From contig SSGN01000047.1 of NCBI GenBank assembly GCA_008016945.1, forward strand, positions 1-27,383: DNA of 27,383 bases, in the 5' to 3' direction. The notes beneath the pieces were generated by a model, which saw only the letters and a program-made list of their open reading frames with translations, searched no databases and was not told the DNA's origin. Origin of the DNA: Flavobacteriales bacterium. GTDB lineage: Bacteria; Bacteroidota; Bacteroidia; Flavobacteriales; PHOS-HE28. The position numbers and the translations under genes were made by a program. Below, piece by piece: positions 1 to 6,589 of the stretch. Each line of letters starts with the position of its first letter. Within the stretch, counting starts at the first letter, position 1.

Positions 1-321
1 AGCGAGCACCAGGCCATCGCCTTCAAACTGGCCGACATGGCCACCGAGATCGAGGCGGCACGGCTCCTCTGCCTCAAAGCGGCCTGGCTCAAGGACCAGC
101 ACAAGAACTACGACCGGGCCAGCGCCATGGCCAAGGTCTTCGCCAGCGAGACCGCGATGAGGACCACCGTGGAGGCCGTGCAGATCCACGGTGGCTATGG
201 CTACGTGAAGGAATACCACGTGGAACGCCTCATGCGCGATGCCAAGATCACCCAGATCTACGAGGGCACCAGCGAGGTGCAGCGCATCGTGATCAGCCGC
301 AGCGTGCTGAAAGAGGGGTAG
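1..321 (+). CDS. Acyl-CoA dehydrogenase, C-terminal part (cut by window start)
   Basis: This is the C-terminal end of a flavin-dependent acyl-CoA dehydrogenase, which oxidises acyl-CoA to 2-enoyl-CoA and passes electrons to electron transfer flavoprotein. The reading frame is open from base 1 and about 106 residues are visible. They include the family's C-terminal helical domain with the stretch [19 protein letters not shown] and the motif [11 protein letters not shown]. In the acyl-CoA dehydrogenase family the Glu of YEGT (codon 262-264 here) is the usual catalytic base, and it is intact. The gene ends with TAG. About 390 bases of this gene end and its downstream DNA are repeated at 1801-2191 beyond a Fic gene. 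The substrate chain length cannot be told from this fragment; the short- or branched-chain subfamily is a guess. Confidence 0.93.
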   Translation, partial: SEHQAIAFKLADMATEIEAARLLCLKAAWLKDQHKNYDRASAMAKVFASETAMRTTVEAVQIHGGYGYVKEYHVERLMRDAKITQIYEGTSEVQRIVISRSVLKEG

Positions 322-440
322 GAGGGGCGCCCCTTGGGCTCAAGCTGGTGCGGTACCGGTGCGGCAGGGACCGCCAGGGGAGCATTCCAAGGATCGCTTC
401 ACCTCCAGGAATGAGTGGCCGAACTTTGGGGAAGCTTACA
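53..440 (+). repeat. Direct repeat, copy 1 (dehydrogenase 3' end plus downstream DNA)
   Basis: This segment recurs in direct orientation at 1801-2191. It covers the last 89 codons of the acyl-CoA dehydrogenase and about 119 noncoding bases. Its right boundary is sharp: both copies share GAAGCTTACA and then diverge. By hand count the first 29 or so codons differ at roughly a quarter of positions, whereas from about base 139 to the stop codon only about 7 of 183 bases differ. Noncoding similarity is patchy, with identical blocks such as GCCAGGGGAGCATTCC. Confidence 0.9.
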
Positions 441-606
441 CCCTGTTCCCTATGTTGGGTGCTATCGGCTATGCAAGGAGCACTGCACCGTGAAGCGATC
501 TCTCCCACGTTCGCGGCGGTGATCGGCTACGTGAGCGTCATGCGGGAAGAAGGAGCGGCTTCGATCCCCGGTTCGGGACACACGCACCACGTTCAATCCC
601 AGCCAG
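322..606. other. Gene-free stretch between dehydrogenase and Fic gene
   Basis: No convincing gene is present. Bases 322-440 belong to the direct repeat. A 10-bp palindrome (GGGGCGCCCC) lies just after the dehydrogenase stop codon but has no T-run. A perfect 11-bp inverted repeat (392-402 and 490-500) spans the right edge of the repeat. The rest, 441-606, is unique sequence downstream of the minus-strand Fic gene. Short open frames on both strands here have no recognisable domains. Confidence 0.6.
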
Positions 607-1713
607 CTACCGCGCGCCGGGAGTGATCAGCACATAGTGCACGCTGCGTCCGCCTTCGTTGGCTTGGCGCAAAATGCCTTTGGCAACCAGGTCCTTGATG
701 TCGCGCAGGGCGGTGTCCGAGGAGGTCTTGGTGATCTTGGCCCATTTGGAGCTCTGCAGCTTGCCCTCGAAACCGTCCAGCAACCGGTTCAACATCAGGC
801 GCTGGCGCTCGTTCACCGGTGTGTGCTCATGCCGTTCCCAGAATTCGGCCTTGAGCAGGATGCGCCGGGTGCTTTCCCCGGTGGCCAGCATGGCGCCCCG
901 GAGACACTGCAGGAACCACAGCATCCATTCGGTGATGTCGCCCGCGCTGTGCTGCACACGCTGAAGCACGGCATGGTACTGCTTGCGTTCGGCCATGATC
1001 TGGGCGCTCATGCTGTAGAAGCGTTCCCCGCTGCCTTCACTGCGTGCCAGCAGCATGTCGGCGAGCGCCCGGGCGATGCGGCCGTTACCGTCATCGAACG
1101 GGTGGATGATGATGAAACGGAAGTGAGCGACGGCGGCCTTCAGTACGGGATCGAGGTGGTCCGGGGCGTTGAACCAGGCCAGGAATCCATCCATTTCGGC
1201 CTGCACCCGATCCGGAGGCACCGCGCGGTAGTGCACCCGTTCCCTCCCCATGGGGCCGGAGACCACCTGCATCTCGCCGGTGCGGTAGCGCCCCACATCA
1301 ATGGCATACGGCCCGCTGTGCCCGGTGGGGAACAGGGCCGCGTGCCAGCCGTACAGTCGGTCGTGGGTCAAGGGTTCAGCATGCCTTTGGGTGGCGTCCA
1401 GCAACAACTCCACCACGCCTTCCACATGGCGACCGCTGGGCACCAGACCGCCCGTGTTGATGCCCAGGCGCCGCGCCAGGGAGGAGCGCACCTGGTCGTA
1501 CGGTAGCCGTTCCCCCTCGATCTCCGAGGACTTCACCACGTCCTGCGTCAAGGCCTGCAGCGTGGCCTCTTCCTTGGCGGAAAACCCCAAGGTGTTCATC
1601 TGGCCGATCAGCTTGCCTTGCAGCAGGCGCACTTCCCCAAAAGCGGCACTGATCGCATGGTGGTCCCAGGTCAGGTTCGGCCAGCTCGTGTGGTCGTAGA
1701 TGTATCGGGCCAT
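607..1713 (-). CDS. Fic-domain protein with DUF4172-like N-terminus and C-terminal winged helix
   Basis: This is a Fic-family enzyme of 368 residues. The family usually transfers AMP from ATP onto hydroxyl side chains of target proteins, and some members remove it. The N-terminus (about 1-80, YIYDHTSWPNLTWD) resembles DUF4172. It holds an inhibitory-helix motif of the form [S/T]xxxE[G/N] (SSEIEG, residues 62-67), typical of class II self-inhibited Fic proteins. The catalytic motif HPFDDGNGRIAR (204-215) is complete, with His204. Residues about 300-365 look like a winged helix-turn-helix, suggesting DNA binding. I chose the ATG at 1713, because an upstream in-frame ATG at 1749 falls inside the promoter and operator-like repeats. 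No separate antitoxin gene is adjacent. The gene sits alone between two copies of a dehydrogenase 3' end, which suggests acquisition by recombination. The target protein is unknown. Confidence 0.9.
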   Translation of the reverse strand: MARYIYDHTSWPNLTWDHHAISAAFGEVRLLQGKLIGQMNTLGFSAKEEATLQALTQDVVKSSEIEGERLPYDQVRSSLARRLGINTGGLVPSGRHVEGVVELLLDATQRHAEPLTHDRLYGWHAALFPTGHSGPYAIDVGRYRTGEMQVVSGPMGRERVHYRAVPPDRVQAEMDGFLAWFNAPDHLDPVLKAAVAHFRFIIIHPFDDGNGRIARALADMLLARSEGSGERFYSMSAQIMAERKQYHAVLQRVQHSAGDITEWMLWFLQCLRGAMLATGESTRRILLKAEFWERHEHTPVNERQRLMLNRLLDGFEGKLQSSKWAKITKTSSDTALRDIKDLVAKGILRQANEGGRSVHYVLITPGAR

Positions 1714-1725
1714 GGGCGCTGGATC

Positions 1726-1775
1726 GCGGTGAATACGGATGATATTCACCGCAAATATGCGGCGAATAATTCACC
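1726..1775 (-). promoter_or_regulatory. Operator-like inverted repeat array upstream of the Fic gene
   Basis: Four copies of one half-site alternate in orientation: GCGGTGAATA (1726-1735), TATTCACCGC (1743-1752), GCGGCGAATA (1759-1768) and ATTCACC (1769-1775). The first two form a perfect 10-bp inverted repeat with a 7-base spacer. The second and third form a near-perfect one around AAATAT. The array covers the predicted -7 element and transcription start of the Fic gene, so a bound protein should block transcription. The Fic protein's own C-terminal winged helix is the obvious candidate; that is inference. Confidence 0.65.
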
Positions 1776-1782
1776 CCGGCAA
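1752..1782 (-). promoter_or_regulatory. Predicted promoter of the Fic gene (Bacteroidota type)
   Basis: On the minus strand TTG (1782-1780) is followed after 20 bases by CATATTTG (1759-1752), which matches the Bacteroidota -7 consensus TAnnTTTG at all but the first base. Predicted transcription starts near 1746, giving an untranslated leader of about 30 bases before the ATG at 1713. Confidence 0.5.
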
Positions 1783-1800
1783 TTTCCCTTCCTCGATAGC

Positions 1801-2069
1801 AGGCCGCCCGCCTGCTCTGCCTGAAGGCCGCGTGGTTGAAGGACCGCCACATGGACTACGACAAGGCGAGCAGCATGGCCAAGCTCTTCGCCAGCGAGAC
1901 CGCGATGAGGACCACCGTGGAGGCCGTGCAGATCCATGGAGGCTATGGCTACGTGAAGGAATACCACGTGGAACGCCTCATGCGCGATGTCAAGATCACG
2001 CAGATCCACAAGGGCACCAGCGAAGTGCAGCGCATCGTGATCAGCCGCAGCGTGCTGAAAGAGGGGTAG
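1801..2069 (+). pseudogene. Relic of an acyl-CoA dehydrogenase 3' end
   Basis: The frame from 1801 to the TAG at 2067-2069 encodes 89 residues aligned end to end with the last 89 residues of the dehydrogenase at 1-321, but nothing upstream belongs to that gene. Homology begins abruptly at about 1801, next to the Fic promoter. There are about nine residue changes. One converts the catalytic Glu of the YEGT motif to Lys (codon 2010-2012, now HKGT). Without the N-terminal and FAD-binding parts it cannot be an active dehydrogenase. It is a broken duplicate, or the far half of a gene split by an insertion. No start signal suggests that it is translated by itself. Confidence 0.85.
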
Positions 2070-2191
2070 GAGGGGCGCCCCTTGGGCTCAGATCGACCGG
2101 AATTGCCTTTGGTGGCTGGGACCGCCAGGGGAGCATTCCGAGGCTTGCTTCACCTCCAGTAATGAGTGGCCGAACTTTGAGGAAGCTTACA
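1801..2191 (+). repeat. Direct repeat, copy 2
   Basis: This is the second copy of the 53-440 segment, in the same orientation and about 1,750 bases downstream. It contains the dehydrogenase relic plus about 122 downstream noncoding bases. The left junction (1800/1801) abuts the Fic upstream region, and the right junction falls at GAAGCTTACA. The noncoding part 2070-2191 holds no gene that I can see. Confidence 0.88.
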
Positions 2192-2238
2192 TAAGGCCAG
2201 GCGGCGCCTTCCGCATTGCCCCCAGGGAAGTACCGGGT

Positions 2239-2257
2239 CGGAACCTTCTTCGTTCCG
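2239..2257 (-). other. Hairpin downstream of murF
   Basis: CGGAAC and GTTCCG form a 6-bp stem with a 7-base loop, about 30 bases after the murF stop codon. There is no T-run on the minus strand, so it is at best a weak terminator or an mRNA end-protecting hairpin. Confidence 0.25.
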
Positions 2258-2287
2258 GTGGCGCGTGGCCGTGCCTGCACGGGGATG

Positions 2288-3586
2288 CTATAGGATCTCC
2301 AGCAGCTCCTCCAACCGGATGCCGCGCGACCCTTTCACCAGGATCAACCGGTCTTGGGGCGCATCGGCCCGGAGCGCGGCCTTGGCGGAGCGTACGTCGG
2401 GGTAGCACTGTTGGCCCCCGCCGGCCTCCACGAACTCGTTGCCGATGTACACGGCGTCGAGCCCCAACCGGTGCACTAAGCCGATCACGGTTTCGTGTTC
2501 GGTCCGGCTGTCGTGGCCCAGCTCCCGCATGCCCCCGAGGATCGCCAGCTTGGGGCGTTCGCTCCGCAGGGTGGCGAAATTCTCCAAGGCCGCCGCCATG
2601 CTGGTGGGGTTGGCGTTGTAGGCATCGAGCACCAGCTGGTTGCGGCCGGTGTCGGTGTATTGCGATCGGTTGTTGCTCGGTGTGTAGGCCGATAGGGCCT
2701 GGCTGATCCGTTCGTCGGCCACACCGAAGTGCTGGCCCATGGCGACCGCTGCCAACACATTGGGCAGGTTGTAGCCGCCCACCAGGTGGCTTTGCACATG
2801 GTGGGCCGCTCCATCCACCCCGGCGAAGACCACTTCCAAGAAAGGTCCTTCGCCCACGCGATCGCCCCCGGTGTCCGCTGTGGCCGAACGTCCGTAGGTG
2901 ATGCGGTCCTGGCCTTCGCTCCGGGCCATGAGCAGGGCGTCGTCCGCATGCACGAACAGCTTGCCATGCACCGCGGCGATGGCCGTGTACAGCTCGGTCT
3001 TGGTGCGCACCACGCCCTCGAAACCACCGAAGCCTTCCAGGTGGGCCTTGCCGATGTTGGTGATCAAGCCGTGCGTGGGTTCGGCGATGGCGCAGAGCTC
3101 GGCGATATCGCCTGGCTTGTTGGCCCCCATCTCGATGATGGCGATCCGGTGTTCCTTGGTGAGCCGCAGCAAGGTGAGGGGCACGCCGATGTGGTTGTTG
3201 AGGTTGCCGCTGGTGGCCAGGGTGGGCCGATCGGCGCTGAGCACGGCGTGGACCAGTTCCTTGGTGGTGGTCTTGCCGTTGGTACCGGTGATGCCGATGA
3301 ACGGGATGTTGAACTGGCGGCGGTGGTGGCGGGCCAGGTCCTGCAGGGCCTGGAGCACATCGGGCACCAGCAGGTACCGGTCGTCCTGCACCACGGTGGG
3401 GTCGTCCACCACGGCGTAGCGCGCCCCTTGCGCCAGGGCGTCCTTGGCGAAGGTGTTGGCATCGAAGTTCGGACCCTTCAGAGCGAAGAACAGGCTGTCG
3501 GCCTGGATGGATCGCGTGTCCGTGCTCGTCCCCGAGCATTGCGACAACCGTTGATGGAGCTGCGCGATGGTGATGTGGGCAGGCAT
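2288..3586 (-). CDS. murF: UDP-N-acetylmuramoyl-tripeptide--D-alanyl-D-alanine ligase
   Basis: MurF joins D-Ala-D-Ala to UDP-MurNAc-tripeptide with ATP hydrolysis, the last cytoplasmic step of the peptidoglycan precursor nucleotide pathway. The protein has 432 residues, the usual family length. The N-terminal domain carries STDTRSI and SLFFALKG (about 21-38). The ATP-binding loop GTNGKTTTKE is at 101-110. Downstream are the Mur ligase motifs EMGANKPGDIAEL and NIGKAHLEGFGG, then DAYNANPTSM in the C-terminal part. I chose the ATG at 3586, since the frame also runs upstream to 3622 but would then include a strong hairpin. It follows gldJ on the same strand with a 53-base gap. That gldJ-murF order is, from memory, common in Bacteroidota. 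Confidence 0.95.
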   Translation of the reverse strand: MPAHITIAQLHQRLSQCSGTSTDTRSIQADSLFFALKGPNFDANTFAKDALAQGARYAVVDDPTVVQDDRYLLVPDVLQALQDLARHHRRQFNIPFIGITGTNGKTTTKELVHAVLSADRPTLATSGNLNNHIGVPLTLLRLTKEHRIAIIEMGANKPGDIAELCAIAEPTHGLITNIGKAHLEGFGGFEGVVRTKTELYTAIAAVHGKLFVHADDALLMARSEGQDRITYGRSATADTGGDRVGEGPFLEVVFAGVDGAAHHVQSHLVGGYNLPNVLAAVAMGQHFGVADERISQALSAYTPSNNRSQYTDTGRNQLVLDAYNANPTSMAAALENFATLRSERPKLAILGGMRELGHDSRTEHETVIGLVHRLGLDAVYIGNEFVEAGGGQQCYPDVRSAKAALRADAPQDRLILVKGSRGIRLEELLEIL

Positions 3587-3594
3587 GAAATGAA

Positions 3595-3619
3595 GACCCC
3601 CGGCGGGAGGCCGGGGGTC
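3595..3619 (-). terminator. Strong GC hairpin between gldJ and murF
   Basis: GACCCCCGGC (3595-3604) and GCCGGGGGTC (3610-3619) form a perfect 10-bp stem with a 5-base loop. On the minus strand it is followed by TTCATTTC and then the murF ATG, only 8 bases after the stem. It may be a partial terminator for the porP-gldJ transcript (the T-run is weak) or a structure that limits murF translation. Confidence 0.55.
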
Positions 3620-3639
3620 CAAATTAGGTGTGTGGGCGA

Positions 3640-5400
3640 TCAGCGCTTCTTGTCCAGCTTCTTGTTGTTCTTGTCGTCGCCCAGGCCGCGGGGGCTGCCC
3701 ACGCGGGTCATGGCACAGCGGAAGCCGATGGTGGCCGTGCTCTGGCGCTCGTCGAGGTGGCGGCGGGTGCTGGGGCTGGCCCAGTAGATGCGGTCGGCCC
3801 AGCTGGCGCCCTTGTACACGCGGCTGCGATCGTTCACCAGGCTGGTCTTGCCCCAGTCGTACATCGCGTTGCCTTCGAACTCGGGGTTCTCGAAGTAGAT
3901 GCTGCTCTCCACATCGCCGTCGCGGAAATCGATGTTGTCGCTCGCGCGGTAGTTCCGGCGGTCGATGTTCTCCTCCACGGTCACGTTCCGTACCCGCACA
4001 TCACCGGGCTGGTCGCTCTGGTAGTCGCTGATGCCGCTCAGCAGCTTCGGACAGATCTCCAGGTCCTTGCCTTTGATGTTGTCGATCATGTCCTGCACCC
4101 GTTGCATGGCGGCATCCTGCTTGCGGGTGTTGTTGAACTCGATGGCCTGATCGATGGCGGCCAGGAGCTCGTCGATCAACGCGGCCTCCTCGTCCGTGGC
4201 ACGGCCCTGCATCGTGGTCTGGAATTCGGTGAGGTAGTACTTGATGCCGTCCACATCGTACACCACGATGTCGTGCTTGTCCTGCACCACGCCATCGCTG
4301 TTGAGCACTTTGGTCTTGAACACGTTACCACGGAAGGGGCGGAAGTCGTCCTTGTCCTCGGGGCTCAAGGGGCGGTACACGTCCATCACCCATTCGCTCA
4401 CGTTGCCGGCCATGTTGTACAAGCCGTAGTCGTTGGGCCAGTAGCTGAACACCGGTGCGGTCACATCGGCGTTGTCGTTCAGGCTTCCCGCAACACCCAT
4501 GTAGTCGCCGCGGCCCCGCATGAAGTTGCCGCGGAAGTCACCGTAAAAGGCACCGCCTTTCTTGCGGCTGTCGTAGCGTACCCAGTGGCCGTTCCAGGGG
4601 TAGATCCGACGTTCCACCACGCGCTCGTCCACGGTATTGCCCACCAGGCCATAGGCCGCATATTCCCATTCCGCTTCGGTGGGGAGCCGGTAGCGGGGCA
4701 GCAACACGCCATCCTCCATGCGGATGTTACGGGTGTCCTTGTTGGGGTTGAAGTCCTGCACGCCATCGACCTTCTTGCCGCTCTCGTACTGGCCGGCCAA
4801 GTAGGCGTCGGTGCTGAAATGATCCTCGTTGATCTGGTTGGGGTAGTGTTCGAAGAGCCCCTCGCGGATCAGGATCACCTCGTTGACCCGATCGGTACGC
4901 CATGCGCAATAGTCGTTGGCCTGCAGCCAATTCACCCCCACCACGGGGTAGTCGCGGTAGGCCGGATGCCGCAGGTAGTATTCCACAAAAGGCTCGTTGA
5001 AGGCCAATTTGCTCCGCCATACCAAGGTGTCCGGAAGGGCCTTCTTGTAGATCTCGGGGTAGTCGGCCGCGAAGACCCGGTCCAACCAGTAGAGGTATTC
5101 GAGCCAGTAGAAGTTGGTCACCTCCACCTCATCCATATAGAAGGAGGACACCGTCACCGTGCGCGGGATCATGTCCCATTCGTGGCGCAGGTCGTCGGTG
5201 ACACGCCCCATGGTGAACTGGCCCCCTTCCACGAGGATGAGGCCCGGTCCGGTCTCCTGGTCCGCGAACTCGGTCTTCTCGAACCCGCCGTTCTTGGAGT
5301 CGTTGTAGTTCCAGCCGGTGGCACCGCTCTTTTCGAACTGGCACCCGCTGAGGATGGCAGCACCCACCGTGATCAACGCGATGTTCTGGAGCTGGTTCAT
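3640..5400 (-). CDS. gldJ: Gliding motility / T9SS lipoprotein GldJ
   Basis: GldJ is a lipoprotein needed for gliding motility and type IX secretion in Bacteroidota. It has 586 residues. The signal peptide ends in a lipobox with the lipidated Cys at residue 20 (ILSGC), followed by the typical SGATGWNYND. The body is a formylglycine-generating-enzyme/sulfatase-modifying fold: LVEGGQFTMG (57-65 region), RLPTEAEWEYAAYG (238-251), GLYNMAGNVSEWV (326-338), GASWADR (531-537) and IGFRCAM (558-564). The paired Cys motif of true formylglycine enzymes is absent around 531-560, so it should be structural and not catalytic. A long insert (about 360-520) separates the two halves. The C-terminus is basic (KKLDKKR). 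The gene lies 34 bases after the porP-like gene and probably shares its promoter. Confidence 0.95.
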   Translation of the reverse strand: MNQLQNIALITVGAAILSGCQFEKSGATGWNYNDSKNGGFEKTEFADQETGPGLILVEGGQFTMGRVTDDLRHEWDMIPRTVTVSSFYMDEVEVTNFYWLEYLYWLDRVFAADYPEIYKKALPDTLVWRSKLAFNEPFVEYYLRHPAYRDYPVVGVNWLQANDYCAWRTDRVNEVILIREGLFEHYPNQINEDHFSTDAYLAGQYESGKKVDGVQDFNPNKDTRNIRMEDGVLLPRYRLPTEAEWEYAAYGLVGNTVDERVVERRIYPWNGHWVRYDSRKKGGAFYGDFRGNFMRGRGDYMGVAGSLNDNADVTAPVFSYWPNDYGLYNMAGNVSEWVMDVYRPLSPEDKDDFRPFRGNVFKTKVLNSDGVVQDKHDIVVYDVDGIKYYLTEFQTTMQGRATDEEAALIDELLAAIDQAIEFNNTRKQDAAMQRVQDMIDNIKGKDLEICPKLLSGISDYQSDQPGDVRVRNVTVEENIDRRNYRASDNIDFRDGDVESSIYFENPEFEGNAMYDWGKTSLVNDRSRVYKGASWADRIYWASPSTRRHLDERQSTATIGFRCAMTRVGSPRGLGDDKNNKKLDKKR

Positions 5401-5434
5401 GTTCCTATCGTGATTTCGTTGCAGGTTCTGAATA

Positions 5435-6412
5435 CTAGAAGGTTGGGCAGGCCACGACCCGGAAGCGACGCTTCTTGGGTTTGCAGTTGAACATCAGCTG
5501 CATGCTGATCTCGTGGGAGCCTGCCGTTGCCGTGGTCAGTTTCGAGGTGGTCACGTCGTAGCTGTAACCGAACTTGAACTTCTCCACGTGGAAGCCGATC
5601 AGGGCGATGAAGGCGTCGCGTGTGCGGTACCATACACCGGCGGTGATCGGGCCATGATCCACGTAAAGGCCCAAGTTCAACTGACGGAACGCAGCTTGTT
5701 GTTGATATAGTACGTTGGGCGAGATCCGGGTACGGGCCTCACCATACTTCCCCTTCATGCCGATGGGGATGGCGGCACCCGCATGGCCGGTCAGTTTCAT
5801 CGGCAACTTGCTGCTCCCCACGATCAAGGATTCGTTCGGCTCGGTGAGGTGGTGCGCGGCGACGCCTACGAAGAACACATCACTATAGCCCAGGATCCCG
5901 GCGCTGAAATCGGCATTGCCCACACTGCCTCCACGCGGCACATCGTTCGTCTGATAGATCACCCCGCGGCGTGGGTCGATCTGGTCGCCGAAGATGAGCT
6001 TGCTCCAATCCAACGACTTTTGGAAGTAGGTAGCTTGGAATCCTACCTTCATGGAGAACTTCCTCGAAATGGCCTGCTGGTAGCTGTAGATACCGCTGAC
6101 GGTGGTGGTGTTGAGGGTGCCCTTGCCGGCCTGGTCGTGGGTCACCAACAGGCCCAAGCCGCCGTTCATACCGTCCACGTGCTGGTCGTAGCTGGCGCTC
6201 GTGGTCACGAAGGTGCCCGTGAGGGCAGGCCACTGGTTGCGGTAGTTCATCACCACCCGAGGGCACCGTGCGGTACCGGCGAACGCCGGGTTCAGGTACA
6301 GGGGGTTGGCATAGAACTGGGTGAATTGCGGGTCCTGGGCCGTAGCCGACAGGCTCGCCAATACGATCAGTGCACACCCGAGGGCCGCACGCCTAACGGT
6401 CCATTCCTTCAT
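5435..6412 (-). CDS. PorP/SprF-family outer membrane protein
   Basis: This is a 325-residue protein of the PorP/SprF family. These are predicted outer-membrane beta-barrels linked to the T9SS and to anchoring of secreted adhesins. A Sec signal peptide (about 1-25, ending SATA before QDPQF) is followed by the family signature QFTQFYANPLYLNPAFAGT and NYRNQWPALTG. The rest is rich in alternating beta-strand patterns up to the basic end PKKRRF. Two starts are possible, at 6424 and 6412. I prefer 6412 because the predicted -7 element at 6445-6452 leaves a more usual leader and the signal peptide is then compact. It is first in a minus-strand run with gldJ and murF, and divergent from porU. The family has many paralogues per genome, so I do not give a specific symbol. 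Confidence 0.92.
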   Translation of the reverse strand: MKEWTVRRAALGCALIVLASLSATAQDPQFTQFYANPLYLNPAFAGTARCPRVVMNYRNQWPALTGTFVTTSASYDQHVDGMNGGLGLLVTHDQAGKGTLNTTTVSGIYSYQQAISRKFSMKVGFQATYFQKSLDWSKLIFGDQIDPRRGVIYQTNDVPRGGSVGNADFSAGILGYSDVFFVGVAAHHLTEPNESLIVGSSKLPMKLTGHAGAAIPIGMKGKYGEARTRISPNVLYQQQAAFRQLNLGLYVDHGPITAGVWYRTRDAFIALIGFHVEKFKFGYSYDVTTSKLTTATAGSHEISMQLMFNCKPKKRRFRVVACPTF

Positions 6413-6444
6413 GCTCGTTATCATCGAGGCTTTCCTGCAAGCGC

Positions 6445-6452
6445 CAAGTATA
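6445..6452 (-). promoter_or_regulatory. Predicted -7 element for the porP-like gene
   Basis: TATACTTG on the minus strand matches TAnnTTTG at 7 of 8 positions and lies 32 bases before the chosen ATG. No clear TTG is seen at the usual distance upstream. Confidence 0.4.
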
Positions 6453-6547
6453 CGAAGCCATTCCCGTTACGGTTGCCCTTCCCTTGGCAATATCGATCCT
6501 GCCTTGCCGTTGGTGGGGTGTTCCAAGAACGCAAGGGTCGAAGGTAG

Positions 6548-6555
6548 TACTTTCG
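6548..6555 (+). promoter_or_regulatory. Possible -7 element for porU
   Basis: TACTTTCG differs from TAnnTTTG at one base and lies 34 bases before the porU ATG, in the divergent region 6413-6589. No good -33 TTG is present at the right spacing. Confidence 0.3.
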
Positions 6556-6589
6556 ATCCGATCTGTTGAAAACCTGTTCATCACTGTTC

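Noticed and set aside
566..605. tRNA-like sequence (GGTTCGGGAC and GTTCAATCCCAGCC) next to the Fic gene end, a possible integration site
   Set aside because: The bases either side of the TTCAATC-like loop do not pair, and no anticodon arm or acceptor stem can be built, so it is not a tRNA or a clear tRNA fragment.
460..1801. 8-bp inverted match TGCTATCG / CGATAGCA near the two ends of the Fic segment
   Set aside because: It is too short, and it sits about 20 bases inside the left junction but at the right one, so chance is a sufficient explanation without further copies.
1836..2069. Independent small gene in the dehydrogenase repeat
   Set aside because: The ATG is an internal Met of the dehydrogenase alignment, and the product lacks the rest of the enzyme and its catalytic Glu.
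2187..3539. 450-codon minus-strand frame overlapping murF in another frame
   Set aside because: It is extremely Arg/Pro/Gly/His-rich without a domain, whereas the murF frame carries all the family motifs.
3628..5490. 620-codon open frame antisense to gldJ
   Set aside because: It is a composition shadow of gldJ in GC-rich DNA, with no signal peptide or motif.
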